The position numbers and the translations under genes were made by a program. A model generated the notes under the pieces. That model worked only from the letters and a program-made list of their open reading frames with translations, ran no database searches and was not told where the DNA came from. 64,000 nt of DNA from Paenibacillus flagellatus (GTDB taxonomy: Bacteria > Bacillota > Bacilli > Paenibacillales > NBRC-103111): NCBI RefSeq assembly GCF_003217775.1, contig NZ_QJVJ01000005.1, forward strand, positions 372,001 through 436,000, read 5' to 3'. Each line of letters starts with the position of its first letter. Position 1 is the first letter of the stretch. Below, one piece after another: positions 38,022-46,937 of this stretch.

Positions 38022-38801
38022 TTACGCCTTGAGGCGGTACTCGGCTTTGTATTCGCGGTATTGCGGATTTTCGCCGCAAATCATGAGCCCCTGTCCCCAA
38101 TTGACGTGATCGTCGTTCGTCGGCGGATCGGACGGATCCCGGTACTGGAACAGGACGTTGCGGCGCGGACGGTCGCTCCGGTTCACGTCCGAGCCGTGGA
38201 TCGTCAAGTAATTGAAAAACAGCACGTCTCCCGCTTGCGCCGGACAAGGGGTCGCCGACGACAACGGATAGTCCCGGTGATCCAAATAGTGCCGGCCGAC
38301 GTGCGGAATCGGCCCGAGCTTGTGGCTGCCGGGGATGACGCACAGGCAGCCGTTGTCCATGTCGGCGTCGTCCATATGGACGCTCGCGGCCATCATCGTA
38401 TGGTTCGCGTGCGGAAAGTACGGATGGTCTTGGTGGAGCGGGAACGCGGCGCCCTTCTCCGGCGGCTTCACGAGCATTTTGGAATGATGCAGCTGCACGT
38501 TCGGGCCGATCAGCTTCGAGACGATCGCCGTCATATTCGGGTGGCATACCGCCCGGGTGAATGCGGCGTCCTGATAATGGACGTCGTGGAACCCTTTCAG
38601 GACGAGCTTCTTCAGCTCCTCCGGAGGCAAATAGTCGCCCTGCCACGTATGGCTTTGGGCGACGTTTTTCGCTTTGGCCGCCCGGTCGACGATGCCGTCG
38701 ACGGCTCGCCGCATCTCCTCAACCTCTTCGCGGGAAAAGACGCCTTTGACGAGCAAATAGCCGGTATCCTTGTAAAATTGTACATCGTCTGCTTTAATCA
38801 T
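38022..38801 (-). CDS. Phytanoyl-CoA dioxygenase (PhyH) family oxygenase
   Basis: The 259-residue product is a non-haem Fe(II)/2-oxoglutarate oxygenase. The iron triad is visible as HQD (His123, Asp125 in FPLHQDHPYF) and IHGSD (His202), and the 2-oxoglutarate arginine is probably in RPRRNVLFQYRDP. It hydroxylates a small molecule that cannot be named from sequence; bacterial relatives act on lipids, ectoine or natural products. The start is ATG 38801, about twelve bases after GGAG. A divergent AraC regulator shares its promoter region, which holds a good TATAAT but a poor -35, fitting activator control. Confidence 0.85.
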   Translation of the reverse strand: MIKADDVQFYKDTGYLLVKGVFSREEVEEMRRAVDGIVDRAAKAKNVAQSHTWQGDYLPPEELKKLVLKGFHDVHYQDAAFTRAVCHPNMTAIVSKLIGPNVQLHHSKMLVKPPEKGAAFPLHQDHPYFPHANHTMMAASVHMDDADMDNGCLCVIPGSHKLGPIPHVGRHYLDHRDYPLSSATPCPAQAGDVLFFNYLTIHGSDVNRSDRPRRNVLFQYRDPSDPPTNDDHVNWGQGLMICGENPQYREYKAEYRLKA

Positions 38802-38852
38802 CGTAACGGACCGCTCCTTCGGTTTGATGGTGAAAGGGCTTAACTTGCCTTG

Positions 38853-38858
38853 ATTATA
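38853..38858 (-). promoter_or_regulatory. -10 element of the PhyH gene
   Basis: TATAAT on the minus strand lies 52 bases before the PhyH gene start. The -35 region 17 bases upstream (ATACAA-like) is poor, as expected for an activator-dependent promoter next to a divergent araC-type gene. Confidence 0.45.
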
Positions 38859-38933
38859 AGCTTCCGCGTACGCCGTTGTATTTGCCGTTATCGGCCTCGC
38901 ATTTGTACAATTCGGACAGGATGTGATGAATGC

Positions 38934-39878
38934 ATGTTCCGATTCGATCCGGACCGCGCCTTGTCGCTGCTGGACGCGTACGCCTTGCGCCCGGGGGATA
39001 GCCGACTCGGCTTTGCGGTTCATTATTGGGGAATCACGCCCCGCCACTACGATAACCCGGTTCACAAGCATTCGTTTTACGAAATATGCTACGTGCTGGA
39101 CGGCACCGGCTCGTATATGGACGACGGGCATTGGCATCCGCTCGGACCGGGCACGCTGTTCTGCTCGCGTCCCGGCGTCCTTCACCAAATTCGCAGCGAA
39201 GCCGGCATGTATTTGCTGTTCGTGGCGTTCGAGGTCGACGAGCGCGTATCCGATCCCGGCGCGGTGCGGACGTACCGGTCGCTGCGGGCCACGGACCGCA
39301 TCGTGCTTCCCGATGCGGACACCGTCTCCGCCGCGCTGCTATGGCGGTCGCTCATGCTTATGCTGGAGCGGCCTCCCGGCTTGCGGGAGAGCGCCTTGGC
39401 CGGGACCGCCTTCGCGCTGCTGCTTTCGTTTCGCGACGCATTCCGCGCGTCGGACGAAGACGAAGGCGGGGATCCGGGCGACGTCCCGCTTCGCAAGTCG
39501 GCTCACCAATTGCTGAACCGGGCTCTCGTGTTCATCAAGGACAACTTGTCCCAGCCGCTTGCGCTGGAGACGGTCGCGCGATACTTGCACGTGTCCGGGA
39601 GGCATTTGTCGCGCCTGTTCGCACGGGAGCTCGGCCTCAGTTACGTCCACTACGTCCGACGGGAACGAATCCGTCACGCGACGGAGCTGCTCGACTATAC
39701 GGACATGACCGTCCAGCAGGTGGCCGACGCCGCGGGCTTCGCCTCGGTCCATTACTTCACGCGCGTCTTCGCACGGGAAACCGGCTGCCCGCCGGGCAAG
39801 TACCGGCAGCGCGGGCGCAGCGGAGGCGACGGGGACGGTGCCGCGGCCCCTTTGCCTGTTCGGCGCGAACGCGTATAA
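38934..39878 (+). CDS. AraC-family transcriptional regulator
   Basis: This 314-residue regulator has an N-terminal cupin sensor (about 20-110, HYDNPVHKHSFYEICYVLDGTGSYMDD, LGPGTLFCSRPGVLHQI). A linker follows, and then the C-terminal double helix-turn-helix (about 195-295): PLALETVARYLHVSGRHLSRLFARELGLSYVHYV and TVQQVADAAGFASVHYFTRVFARETGCPPGKY. It probably senses a ligand related to the divergent PhyH gene, but this is inference from position. The ATG at 38934 lacks a strong ribosome site. The C-terminal Gly/Asp-rich tail after GKYRQRG is unusual and likely disordered. Confidence 0.88.
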   Translation: MFRFDPDRALSLLDAYALRPGDSRLGFAVHYWGITPRHYDNPVHKHSFYEICYVLDGTGSYMDDGHWHPLGPGTLFCSRPGVLHQIRSEAGMYLLFVAFEVDERVSDPGAVRTYRSLRATDRIVLPDADTVSAALLWRSLMLMLERPPGLRESALAGTAFALLLSFRDAFRASDEDEGGDPGDVPLRKSAHQLLNRALVFIKDNLSQPLALETVARYLHVSGRHLSRLFARELGLSYVHYVRRERIRHATELLDYTDMTVQQVADAAGFASVHYFTRVFARETGCPPGKYRQRGRSGGDGDGAAAPLPVRRERV

Positions 39879-39942
39879 AGTAGGTCCGGATATGGGATAC
39901 CATCTAAAGAACGGTAAAAACGGTACGAACCGGAGGTTAGCG

Positions 39943-40275
39943 ATGGAGAAGAAGACGTATTACGTATCGGTGCAGGCCGGAACGGTATTGGAAAACGAAG
40001 GGGACGCCGCTTACGAATTCGAGATTCAAGCGACGGAAGCGGAGCTGGACGATTTGGTCGAGTCGTTCGAGCTGCTGAGCGACTTGGACAACGATTCGGC
40101 CGCACGGGCGCTCAATCCGTTCGAAGATTATTCGCAGGACGAGGAAAACGACAATTACGACATCACGTTGACGCAAATATACCGGAAGCTGTACGACATG
40201 GGCACGGAACAAACGCGGCGAACGATCGCCGGCATGGGCATGATCGGCGAGCAGGAGAAGCCGATCGCCCCTTGA
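39943..40275 (+). CDS. Conserved hypothetical acidic protein
   Basis: I do not recognise a named domain in this 110-residue protein. It opens EKKTYYVSVQAGTVLENEGDAAYEFEIQATEAELDDLVE, an alternating beta pattern followed by an acidic helix. An Asp/Glu-rich middle (NPFEDYSQDEENDNYD) and a helical end (LTQIYRKLYDMGTEQTRRTI) complete it. No signal or membrane segment is present, so it should be cytoplasmic. The ATG at 39943 has GGAGG eight bases upstream, which decides the start against a longer open frame. It ends at a strong bidirectional terminator shared with ahcY and stands 64 bases after the araC gene. Confidence 0.7.
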   Translation: MEKKTYYVSVQAGTVLENEGDAAYEFEIQATEAELDDLVESFELLSDLDNDSAARALNPFEDYSQDEENDNYDITLTQIYRKLYDMGTEQTRRTIAGMGMIGEQEKPIAP

Positions 40276-40319
40276 TGGAGACGGATCGCCTCACGTGTGG
40301 CGATAAACCGGCTTGAACG

Positions 40320-40357
40320 AAGCAAAGCCCCTTTCCGATGAAAGGGGCTTTGCTTCT
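40320..40357. terminator. Bidirectional terminator between convergent genes
   Basis: AAGCAAAGCCCCTTTC pairs perfectly with its complement around a 4-base loop (16-bp stem) between the acidic hypothetical gene and the ahcY stop. Confidence 0.9.
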
Positions 40358-40371
40358 CCGGACGTGTCCGA

Positions 40372-41640
40372 TCAATGTTCGACCCAGCTGTCCAAGTACG
40401 CCTTCTGCTCGTCGGTCAGCGCGTCGATGCCGATGCCGAGCGATTCCAGCTTGAAGCGGGCGACCTGCTCGTCGAGCTCGTACGGGACGTTGACGACTTT
40501 GCTGCCGATCTCCTTGTAGCGATCGTTCACGTATTTGAGCGACATCGCCTGCAGGGCGAACGTCATATCCATAATTTCCGCCGGATGGCCGTCGCCGGCC
40601 GCCAGGTTGACGAGACGGCCTTCGGCCAGCACGTACACTTTGCGTCCGTCCTTCAGCTCGTACTCCTCGATGTTGCGCCGCACGGTGCGCTTCGAGACGG
40701 ACCGCGCCTCGAGCTCCGGCTTGTTGACCTCGACGTCGAAGTGGCCGGCGTTGGACAAGATCGCTCCGTCCTTCATGACGTCGTAGTGCTCGCCGCGGAT
40801 GACGTCGCGGTTGCCGGTCACGGTGACGAAGTAGTCGCCGACCTTCGCCGCTTCCACCATCGGCATGACGGCGAAGCCGTCCATGTACGCCTCGACCGCC
40901 TTGATGGCGTCGATCTCGGTGACGATGACGTTGGCGCCGAGACCTTTCGCCCGCATCGCCACGCCTTTGCCGCACCAGCCGTAGCCGACGACGACGACCG
41001 TCTTGCCGGCGACGACGAGGTTCGTCGTCCGGTTGATGCCGTCCCATACGGACTGCCCCGTTCCGTACCGGTTGTCGAACAAATATTTGCAGAACGCGTC
41101 GTTGACGGCGACCATCGGGAATTTCAGCTGGCCTTCCTTCTCCATCGCCTTCAGGCGAAGAATGCCGGTCGTCGTCTCCTCCGCGCCTCCGCGCACTTGC
41201 GCGAGCAAATCTTGACGCTCCGAGTGCAGGATCGTTACGAGATCGCCGCCGTCGTCGATGATCAGGTCCGGCTTCGTTTCGAGCGTATGAATGAGAAGCT
41301 GCTTATACTCTTCCGGGGACGGGTTGTATTTCGCGAATACGGTAATCCCGTCTTCGACAAGCGCCGCGCACACGTCGTCCTGCGTCGACAGCGGGTTGCT
41401 GCCCGTAATCGTCACGTCCGCGCCGCCCGCTTGGACGACCTTGGCCAAGTACGCCGTCTTCGCTTCCAGGTGAAGCGAAATCGCCACTTTCAGCCCTTTG
41501 AACGGCTGCTCCTTCTCGAACCGGTCGCGAATCCGGTTCAATACCGGCATATGGGCGCGTACCCAGTCGATTTTCAGATGGCCGTCCTTCGCCAGCGACG
41601 GATCGGCGATAATGCTGTTTTGCTTCGCGCTTGCGCTCAT
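40372..41640 (-). CDS. ahcY: Adenosylhomocysteinase (SAH hydrolase)
   Basis: AhcY (422 residues) reversibly cleaves S-adenosylhomocysteine to adenosine and homocysteine, recycling the product of SAM-dependent methylation. Motifs: [27 protein letters not shown], the substrate site TTTGILRL and [20 protein letters not shown], and the NAD fold [23 protein letters not shown]. The length is that of the form lacking the roughly 40-residue insertion found in many bacterial AhcY. Most Bacilli instead use Pfs and LuxS, so the gene is noteworthy. The ATG at 41640 has GGAGG about eleven bases upstream. It ends at the bidirectional terminator. Confidence 0.95.
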   Translation of the reverse strand: MSASAKQNSIIADPSLAKDGHLKIDWVRAHMPVLNRIRDRFEKEQPFKGLKVAISLHLEAKTAYLAKVVQAGGADVTITGSNPLSTQDDVCAALVEDGITVFAKYNPSPEEYKQLLIHTLETKPDLIIDDGGDLVTILHSERQDLLAQVRGGAEETTTGILRLKAMEKEGQLKFPMVAVNDAFCKYLFDNRYGTGQSVWDGINRTTNLVVAGKTVVVVGYGWCGKGVAMRAKGLGANVIVTEIDAIKAVEAYMDGFAVMPMVEAAKVGDYFVTVTGNRDVIRGEHYDVMKDGAILSNAGHFDVEVNKPELEARSVSKRTVRRNIEEYELKDGRKVYVLAEGRLVNLAAGDGHPAEIMDMTFALQAMSLKYVNDRYKEIGSKVVNVPYELDEQVARFKLESLGIGIDALTDEQKAYLDSWVEH

Positions 41641-41686
41641 CCTTGATAATCCTCCTTCGAGTGATCGGCTTCAGCCGTCCCCATGC

Positions 41687-43321
41687 TCAAAAGTATACTA
41701 TGCGGTGACACCCGTCTCGGGACAGGGGCACGTCAATCAATTCGCGGAGCCAACCGTCGCCGTATTTTACGGTATATTGGAACGGGTTGTACACCCGCTC
41801 CTGCGGTTTGCCCAGCGGCAGCACCGACAGCCGGATCCGCTCCCACTGCCGCAGCGCCGAATCGTGCTGCGTCCGGAATGCGTCCGCCGTCTTCGTCTGC
41901 AAAAATTCGATCTGCTCGACGATCTTTTGCCGGTTCGTCTCGGACAGCTTGCGCAAGCCCGGGTTGATGCCGGACACCGTCTCGACGACCGGGTCGTACA
42001 GCGCCGCGAACTTCGCCTTCGTCTCGGCGAACAGCTCCTCGACCTGCAGCGAGCCTTGCGCCTTCAACCATTCGTCCTGCTTCTCGTCGAGCCGGCTGAC
42101 GACGTCGTCGAAGCCGAGACCGAACTTGCCCATCTGCTTCTGAACCGTCCCTTCGAGCAGCGTGAACTCGTATCTCGGCACGACGATCGGCATTCGCATG
42201 CCGAACAGCGCGAAGGCGCCGCGCAGCAATCCCCAATAAGCGATTTCCGACGGACCGAGAACGGCGGACAGCACCGGGAACAAGTAATCCTGCATGAGCG
42301 GGCGCGTCATGACGTTGTTGCTCAGCCGCTCGGGCTCGCGCTCCGCCAGCTCGGCCAATTCGCCGGCCGTAAACGACACGTTTCCTTTGCGGTCCGCGAA
42401 CGTATCCCCGCTCCGGTGCAACAGCAGCCGCTCGCCGCGTTCGTACGCGAACAGGTGCGCCTGCTCGGGAGCGAGCTCCACCTGCGCCGCGTAACCCGCT
42501 TCGGCCAGCCGCTCCTTCGCTTCCAGGAGAGCGGCGCTCAGCTCGCTCTGGCGGGCGACGATCGGCCGGAACATGCCCGACTCGAGCTTCCGCAAGGAAG
42601 CGTCGTCCGAATCGACGAAGACGAGCCCGTATTCGCCGAACAGCCATGCAAGCGTCCGGGCGAACTGGTCCGAGAGCGTGTCCGATTCGGCCGCGATCGC
42701 CCGCAGCCGCTCCATCAGCCCGGCCTTGAATTCCGTGTTCATGAGCGATCGCTCCAGCTGGTCGAGCGCGTCGTCCCACGCTTCCCGTGGAACGCTCCAT
42801 CGGCTTACCGACGTCTTCACGTCGGGCGCCGCGTTCAGCTTGATTTTTTGCACCGCGAGCGAATCGGTCAGCACATACGTATGGTTGACCTCGTCCGTAT
42901 CGTGATCCTCGCCGGCGATCCAGAAGACGGGTACGACCGTTCGGCCCAGCCGCTCGGACGCTTGACGCGCTTCGACGAGGATCGTGATCGCCTTATAGAG
43001 CACGAGCAGCGGCCCGGTGAACAGGCCGGCCTGCTGGCCTCCGGCGACGACGAGCGTGCGGCGGTCGCGCAGCGCCTCGATATGCGCCGTCGCGTTCGCT
43101 CCCGTATTGCCGATTTTCCCGTTGTAGGCGAGCAGCGCTTGGACGAGGCCGTCCCGGTCGGCTTGCGGCCTTCCGTCGCGATCGAGCCACGCGGCGCGCT
43201 CCCGCTCGCTTCCTTCCTCCCACGGATTGTACTCGTAGAAGGGGGAGACGGAAGCGAATTGGTCTATGTAATCCCGAGTAAGGGGCTGACCGGGCGCCCA
43301 TCGGAAACGTTCCACTTTCAT
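41687..43321 (-). CDS. bshC: Bacillithiol biosynthesis cysteine-adding enzyme BshC
   Basis: BshC (544 residues) adds cysteine to GlcN-malate, the last step of bacillithiol synthesis, the major low-molecular-weight thiol of Bacillota. The N-terminal VERFRWAPGQPLTRDYIDQF and FYEYNPW blocks and the nucleotide-binding-like core VVAGGQQAGLFTGPLLVLYKAIT and PVFWIAGEDHDTDEVNH are typical, and a long coiled coil follows near residues 410-480. I choose ATG 43321, eight bases after GGAGGG. In B. subtilis bshC (yllA) lies directly before mraZ; here about 5 kb of accessory genes separate them. Its end is 47 bases from ahcY. Confidence 0.94.
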   Translation of the reverse strand: MKVERFRWAPGQPLTRDYIDQFASVSPFYEYNPWEEGSERERAAWLDRDGRPQADRDGLVQALLAYNGKIGNTGANATAHIEALRDRRTLVVAGGQQAGLFTGPLLVLYKAITILVEARQASERLGRTVVPVFWIAGEDHDTDEVNHTYVLTDSLAVQKIKLNAAPDVKTSVSRWSVPREAWDDALDQLERSLMNTEFKAGLMERLRAIAAESDTLSDQFARTLAWLFGEYGLVFVDSDDASLRKLESGMFRPIVARQSELSAALLEAKERLAEAGYAAQVELAPEQAHLFAYERGERLLLHRSGDTFADRKGNVSFTAGELAELAEREPERLSNNVMTRPLMQDYLFPVLSAVLGPSEIAYWGLLRGAFALFGMRMPIVVPRYEFTLLEGTVQKQMGKFGLGFDDVVSRLDEKQDEWLKAQGSLQVEELFAETKAKFAALYDPVVETVSGINPGLRKLSETNRQKIVEQIEFLQTKTADAFRTQHDSALRQWERIRLSVLPLGKPQERVYNPFQYTVKYGDGWLRELIDVPLSRDGCHRIVYF

Positions 43322-43394
43322 CCGGCAACCCTCCGTCTGCATGCGTACGATAGCGTAAAGCTACTTCCGATTGTACACGTAAGGGCCCCGTTCG

Positions 43395-43811
43395 TCAAAG
43401 CGTCCGGCGACGTTCCCGGCTTTTCCCGATGCCCTTGATCAACGCCGGGATATAGAAGCACGGATAGAGCAGGAGATACAAATTCGGAATCCACCACGAG
43501 ACGTCGAAATCGAGCCGGATGCTCCAGAACGAAATCGCCTGCAGCCCGGAGCAAAACGTCAGCGCAAGCGACAGCAGCGCCCAACGCTCCCAAGACGCGC
43601 TCCCCCGTTTCCAGGCGTACAGGCTGGCGAAGCCCGTGGCCGAGATGAACAGGTCGAGCGGAAAAAACGACCAATTCCATGCGACCAATACCGGATTCCG
43701 GTAGTCGCTGTACAAATAGTCGGCGGGAATCAGCTTCAACGCCGTTACGAGCCAGTACAGGACGAACCCGACGTCCGTCACCCAAAACCAAATGCGCAGC
43801 GAGCGCGCCAT
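43395..43811 (-). CDS. yvaD: YvaD-like (DUF5360) membrane protein
   Basis: This 138-residue protein has four predicted membrane helices (starting RIWFWVTDVGFVLYWLV; further helices near 43-60, 72-90 and 100-125). A YSDYRNPVLVAWNWSFFPLDLF loop is a recognisable family feature. In B. subtilis a gene of this type, yvaD, is followed by the SMR transporter yvaE and TetR regulator yvaF; the same three-gene set is found here. Its role is unknown; co-occurrence suggests that it assists efflux. The ATG at 43811 has GAGGGG six bases upstream and it follows the SMR gene by ten bases. Confidence 0.75.
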   Translation of the reverse strand: MARSLRIWFWVTDVGFVLYWLVTALKLIPADYLYSDYRNPVLVAWNWSFFPLDLFISATGFASLYAWKRGSASWERWALLSLALTFCSGLQAISFWSIRLDFDVSWWIPNLYLLLYPCFYIPALIKGIGKSRERRRTL

Positions 43812-43821
43812 CGGCTTCCCC

Positions 43822-44196
43822 TCACTTTCCGGCCGCATCGGCTTGCGCCGGCTCTGGCGGAGACGCGGAACCATGCCCGTCCCCGCTCATTTGCAGGCCG
43901 ACGACGCCCGCGACGATCAGTATAATGAACAGCGCCTTGCGCCAATGAAACGATTCGTGAAACCACAGCGCGCCGATGACCGAGATGGCGGCGATGCCGA
44001 CGCCGGACCAGATCGCGTAAGCGGTGCTCACCTCGATTTTTTTGAGCGCCATCGTGAGCGACGAGAAGCTGGTCAAGTAAAAGACGATCATCAGGGCGGA
44101 CGGCAAAGGACGCGTAAACCCTTGCGCCAGCTTCATCGACGTCGTGCCCGCCACCTCGAGCACGATCGCCGCGGCCAAGTACAGCCAAGCATTCAT
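43822..44196 (-). CDS. yvaE: SMR-family multidrug efflux protein
   Basis: This 124-residue small multidrug resistance protein has four helices and works as an antiparallel dimer, exchanging protons for cationic drugs. The key membrane glutamate is Glu14 in AAIVLEVAGTTSMKLAQGF, and the TAYAIWSGVGIAAISVIGALWFHES block of helix 3 is complete. The last 20 residues (SGDGHGSASPPEPAQ) are a hydrophilic tail longer than usual. The ATG at 44196 has GGAGG upstream. It is expected to be repressed by the TetR regulator encoded just before it and co-transcribed with the YvaD-like gene. Confidence 0.9.
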   Translation of the reverse strand: MNAWLYLAAAIVLEVAGTTSMKLAQGFTRPLPSALMIVFYLTSFSSLTMALKKIEVSTAYAIWSGVGIAAISVIGALWFHESFHWRKALFIILIVAGVVGLQMSGDGHGSASPPEPAQADAAGK

Positions 44197-44244
44197 AACC
44201 TTTCCTCCTTTAATATAAGGACTTGTTCCGCCGCCAGGCGGCCG

Positions 44245-44805
44245 TCAACGTTCCCGGCCGGCCAGCCCGAAGACGAACATGTCGACCGCAGCCGCGATCG
44301 AATCGTTCAGATTGGCGCTGCTTCGGATCAAGTAAGAGGTGTCGAACAGGGCGGCGAACGCCCCCCGCATCGCCTGTACGGCGGCCGGAACGTCCAGCGC
44401 GACGAATACCCCCGTCCTGATCCCTTCCTCCAGCAGCGCGGTGACGACGCCCCACTCCTCCTGCATGAACCGGTCGATCCGCTCCCATTCGTCCGGATAA
44501 GCGCGCTTGATCTGCGCGAGCAGCCTCGCATCGACGAACCGGACGTCGTTCGGCAGAACGCACAGCACCCGCCGCAGCTTCTCGGTCAGCGTGAGCGAGC
44601 CGTCTTCGAAAATGACCCGCTCCGCGTCCTTCATGTCGCGAATGGCCGAGTCGACGAGCGCGGCCACGATCGCTTCCTTCGAATCGAAATGCTCGTACAG
44701 CGTCCGCTTGCTGATCGCGAGCCTGGCGGCCAAATCGGCCATCGTGAATTTGACGCCGCTGTCCAGCAGCTCTTCCGCCGCGGCGCGAACGATCCGTTCT
44801 TTCAT
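44245..44805 (-). CDS. yvaF: TetR-family regulator of the efflux operon
   Basis: The 186-residue protein has an N-terminal TetR helix-turn-helix (residues 3-50: IVRAAAEELLDSGVKFTMADLAARLAISKRTLYEHFDSKEAIV). A helical ligand-binding domain follows that is not shared with well-known TetR subfamilies. It is first in an operon with an SMR transporter and YvaD-like protein, so it most likely represses efflux and itself. A palindromic operator overlapping its own promoter supports this. The ATG at 44805 has GGAGG five bases upstream. Confidence 0.9.
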   Translation of the reverse strand: MKERIVRAAAEELLDSGVKFTMADLAARLAISKRTLYEHFDSKEAIVAALVDSAIRDMKDAERVIFEDGSLTLTEKLRRVLCVLPNDVRFVDARLLAQIKRAYPDEWERIDRFMQEEWGVVTALLEEGIRTGVFVALDVPAAVQAMRGAFAALFDTSYLIRSSANLNDSIAAAVDMFVFGLAGRER

Positions 44806-44832
44806 GGGCTCCTCCTTCTCGGAACGACGAAA

Positions 44833-44889
44833 ACTATTCTGGTTTTTTCAGTACCAGACTAGTATAGCTTCGTTTTCCGCCTTTGGCAA
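44833..44889 (-). promoter_or_regulatory. Promoter and palindromic operator of the TetR-SMR operon
   Basis: On the minus strand TTGCCA (44884-44889) and TATACT (44861-44866) have the ideal 17-base spacing. An inverted repeat, ACTATTCTGGT (44833-44843) and ACCAGACTAGT (44853-44863), matches in ten of eleven positions. It begins inside the -10 and covers the start site, so a bound repressor would block transcription. Confidence 0.8.
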
Positions 44890-44910
44890 TCTTTCCGTTC
44901 GCGCGGACGA

Positions 44911-44939
44911 AAAAACGCCCCCGGCCGGCGGGAGCGTTT
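44911..44939 (-). terminator. Terminator of the opp operon
   Basis: AAACGCTCCCGCC pairs imperfectly with GGGGGCGTTT on the minus strand, followed by TTTTTTCG, 14 bases after the oppF-type stop. It lies just upstream of the TetR promoter and insulates it. Confidence 0.75.
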
Positions 44940-44952
44940 CTCATCCTTTCGA

Positions 44953-45909
44953 TTAAGCGAAATGACACGCCGTAAAGTGCCCCGGTCTCGCCTCGACGAG
45001 CGCCGGCTCGACGCTGGCGCATTTCTCCGACGCCGCGGGGCAGCGCGTCCGGAAATGGCAGCCGGTCGGCGGATTGATCGGGCTCGGCAAATCGCCGGAC
45101 AGCACGATCCGCTCGCGCGTCGCCTCGATATCCGGGTCCGGGATCGGGATCGCCGACAGCAGCGCCTTCGTGTACGGGTGCGTCGGGTTCGCGTACAGCT
45201 CCTCGCTCGGCGCGATCTCGACGACTTTGCCCAAGTACATGACTGCGACGCGGTCGCTAATATGCTTCACCATCGACAGGTCGTGGGCGATGAACAAGTA
45301 GGTCAAGCCCATTTTCCGCTGCAGCTCCTGCAGCAAATTGACGACCTGCGCCTGGATCGACACGTCGAGCGCCGAGATCGGCTCGTCGCAAATAATGAAT
45401 TTCGGATCGACCGCGAGCGCCCGGGCGATACCGATCCGCTGCCGCTGGCCTCCGGAAAATTCGTGCGGATACCGGGTGGCATGGTCCGGATTGAGGCCGA
45501 CGAGATCGAGCAGCCGCTCGACCCGCTTCTTCCGCTCGGCCTTGCTGCCGGCGAGCCTATGGATGTCCAGCGCTTCGCCGATAATGTCGGTAATCGTCAT
45601 CCGCGGGTTCAGCGAGGCGTACGGGTCTTGGAAAATCATCTGCATGTCGCGGCGCAGCGCCTTCATCTTCGAGCCGGACAGCGAGTAAATGTTCGTGCCG
45701 TTGAAGTTGACGGCGCCGCCCGTCGGCTCGTACAGCCGCAAAATGGTGCGGCCGGCCGTCGACTTGCCGCAGCCGGATTCGCCGACGACGCCGAGCGTCT
45801 CGCCCTGCTTGATGTCGAAGCTGACGTCGTTGACCGCCTTCAGCGTCTGGCCTTTGCCGACGTTGAAATATTTTTTCAAGTTGCGGATTTCCACCAATGG
45901 AGCGCTCAT
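44953..45909 (-). CDS. oppF: Oligopeptide ABC transporter ATPase, OppF type
   Basis: This 318-residue ABC ATPase energises peptide import together with the OppD-type subunit. Walker A is GESGCGKST, the signature is [15 protein letters not shown] and Walker B is [13 protein letters not shown], followed by the H loop FIAHDLS. The C-terminal oligopeptide-transporter domain has CHFRTRCP...C, a cysteine set typical of iron-sulfur-binding Opp/Dpp ATPases. The start is ATG 45909, overlapping the oppD stop as ATGA, with GGAGG eleven bases upstream. It is the last gene of the opp operon and is followed by a terminator. Confidence 0.93.
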   Translation of the reverse strand: MSAPLVEIRNLKKYFNVGKGQTLKAVNDVSFDIKQGETLGVVGESGCGKSTAGRTILRLYEPTGGAVNFNGTNIYSLSGSKMKALRRDMQMIFQDPYASLNPRMTITDIIGEALDIHRLAGSKAERKKRVERLLDLVGLNPDHATRYPHEFSGGQRQRIGIARALAVDPKFIICDEPISALDVSIQAQVVNLLQELQRKMGLTYLFIAHDLSMVKHISDRVAVMYLGKVVEIAPSEELYANPTHPYTKALLSAIPIPDPDIEATRERIVLSGDLPSPINPPTGCHFRTRCPAASEKCASVEPALVEARPGHFTACHFA

Positions 45910-46907
45910 CTCGCCACCTCCTGCGCAAGCGGATGCGTCAGCCAGCACCGCACCTGATGCGTGTCGCTGAGCGACACGTTATCGGCGTCCCGCTCGGCGC
46001 AAATGCGCATCGCGTCGTCGCAGCGGGCGCAGAAGCCGCAGCCGGCCGGAGGCTTGATCAAGTCCGGAGGCGTCCCGAAAATCGGGATAAGCGGCTCGTC
46101 CTTGGGCTGGTCGAGACGCGGTACGGAACGGAGCAGCCCTTTCGTATACGGGTGCTTCGGGTTTTTGAATATTTCGTGCTTCGTGCCGGTTTCCACCACT
46201 TTGCCGGCATACATGACGATGACCTTGTCGCACATATCGGCGACGACGCCCAAGTCGTGCGTAATGAGGATGATCGACGTGCCCAAGTTTTGCTGCAAAT
46301 CTTTCATCAGGCGCAAAATTTGCGCTTGGATCGTCACGTCGAGCGCCGTCGTCGGCTCGTCCGCGATAAGCAGCGCCGGGTTGCACGCGAGCGCGATGGC
46401 GATCATCGCCCGCTGCCGCATCCCGCCGGAAAATTCGTGCGGGTACTGCTTGATCCGCGCTTCGGCGTTCGGGATGCCGACGAGCTGCAGCATTTCGACG
46501 GCACGGCGGTTCGCCGCCTGCTTCGTCATGTTCTGATGCTTGATCAGCCCTTCCGTTATTTGGCGGCCGATCGTCATCGTCGGGTTGAGCGACGTCATCG
46601 GGTCCTGGAAAATCATGCCGATCTCTTTGCCCCGGATGCGCTGCATCTCCTTCTCCGTCTTCTTCAGCAAATCGTCGCCCATGAAGCGGATCGATCCGCC
46701 CTTGATCAGGCTCGGCGGCGAAGGAATCAACCGCATGATCGTCTGCGCCGTCACGCTTTTGCCGCAGCCGGACTCGCCGACGATCGCGACGGCCTCCCCT
46801 TTGTTCACTTGGAAGCTGACGCCGCGAACCGCTTGCACTTCACCCCCGCGAACGCGGAACGACACTCGCAAATCCTGCACGTCCAATATCGTCTCTTGTC
46901 GATCCAA
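45906..46907 (-). CDS. oppD: Oligopeptide ABC transporter ATPase, OppD type
   Basis: The 333-residue ATPase pairs with the OppF type. Motifs: Walker [10 protein letters not shown], signature [15 protein letters not shown], Walker [15 protein letters not shown] loop LITHDLG, and the C-terminal [14 protein letters not shown] cysteines. The start is TTG 46907, nine bases after GGGAGGAG. It overlaps oppF by four bases and follows oppC by 30 bases, so all five genes form one transcription unit. The substrate range (peptides of which length) cannot be deduced. Confidence 0.93.
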   Translation of the reverse strand: MDRQETILDVQDLRVSFRVRGGEVQAVRGVSFQVNKGEAVAIVGESGCGKSVTAQTIMRLIPSPPSLIKGGSIRFMGDDLLKKTEKEMQRIRGKEIGMIFQDPMTSLNPTMTIGRQITEGLIKHQNMTKQAANRRAVEMLQLVGIPNAEARIKQYPHEFSGGMRQRAMIAIALACNPALLIADEPTTALDVTIQAQILRLMKDLQQNLGTSIILITHDLGVVADMCDKVIVMYAGKVVETGTKHEIFKNPKHPYTKGLLRSVPRLDQPKDEPLIPIFGTPPDLIKPPAGCGFCARCDDAMRICAERDADNVSLSDTHQVRCWLTHPLAQEVAR

Positions 46908-46937
46908 GCGATTCTCCTCCCCTCGGGAGCTGGTAAA

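Noticed and set aside
41641-41686. SAH riboswitch before ahcY
   Set aside because: The region upstream of ahcY is bshC coding sequence and a 46-base gap; it is too short and lacks the expected structure.
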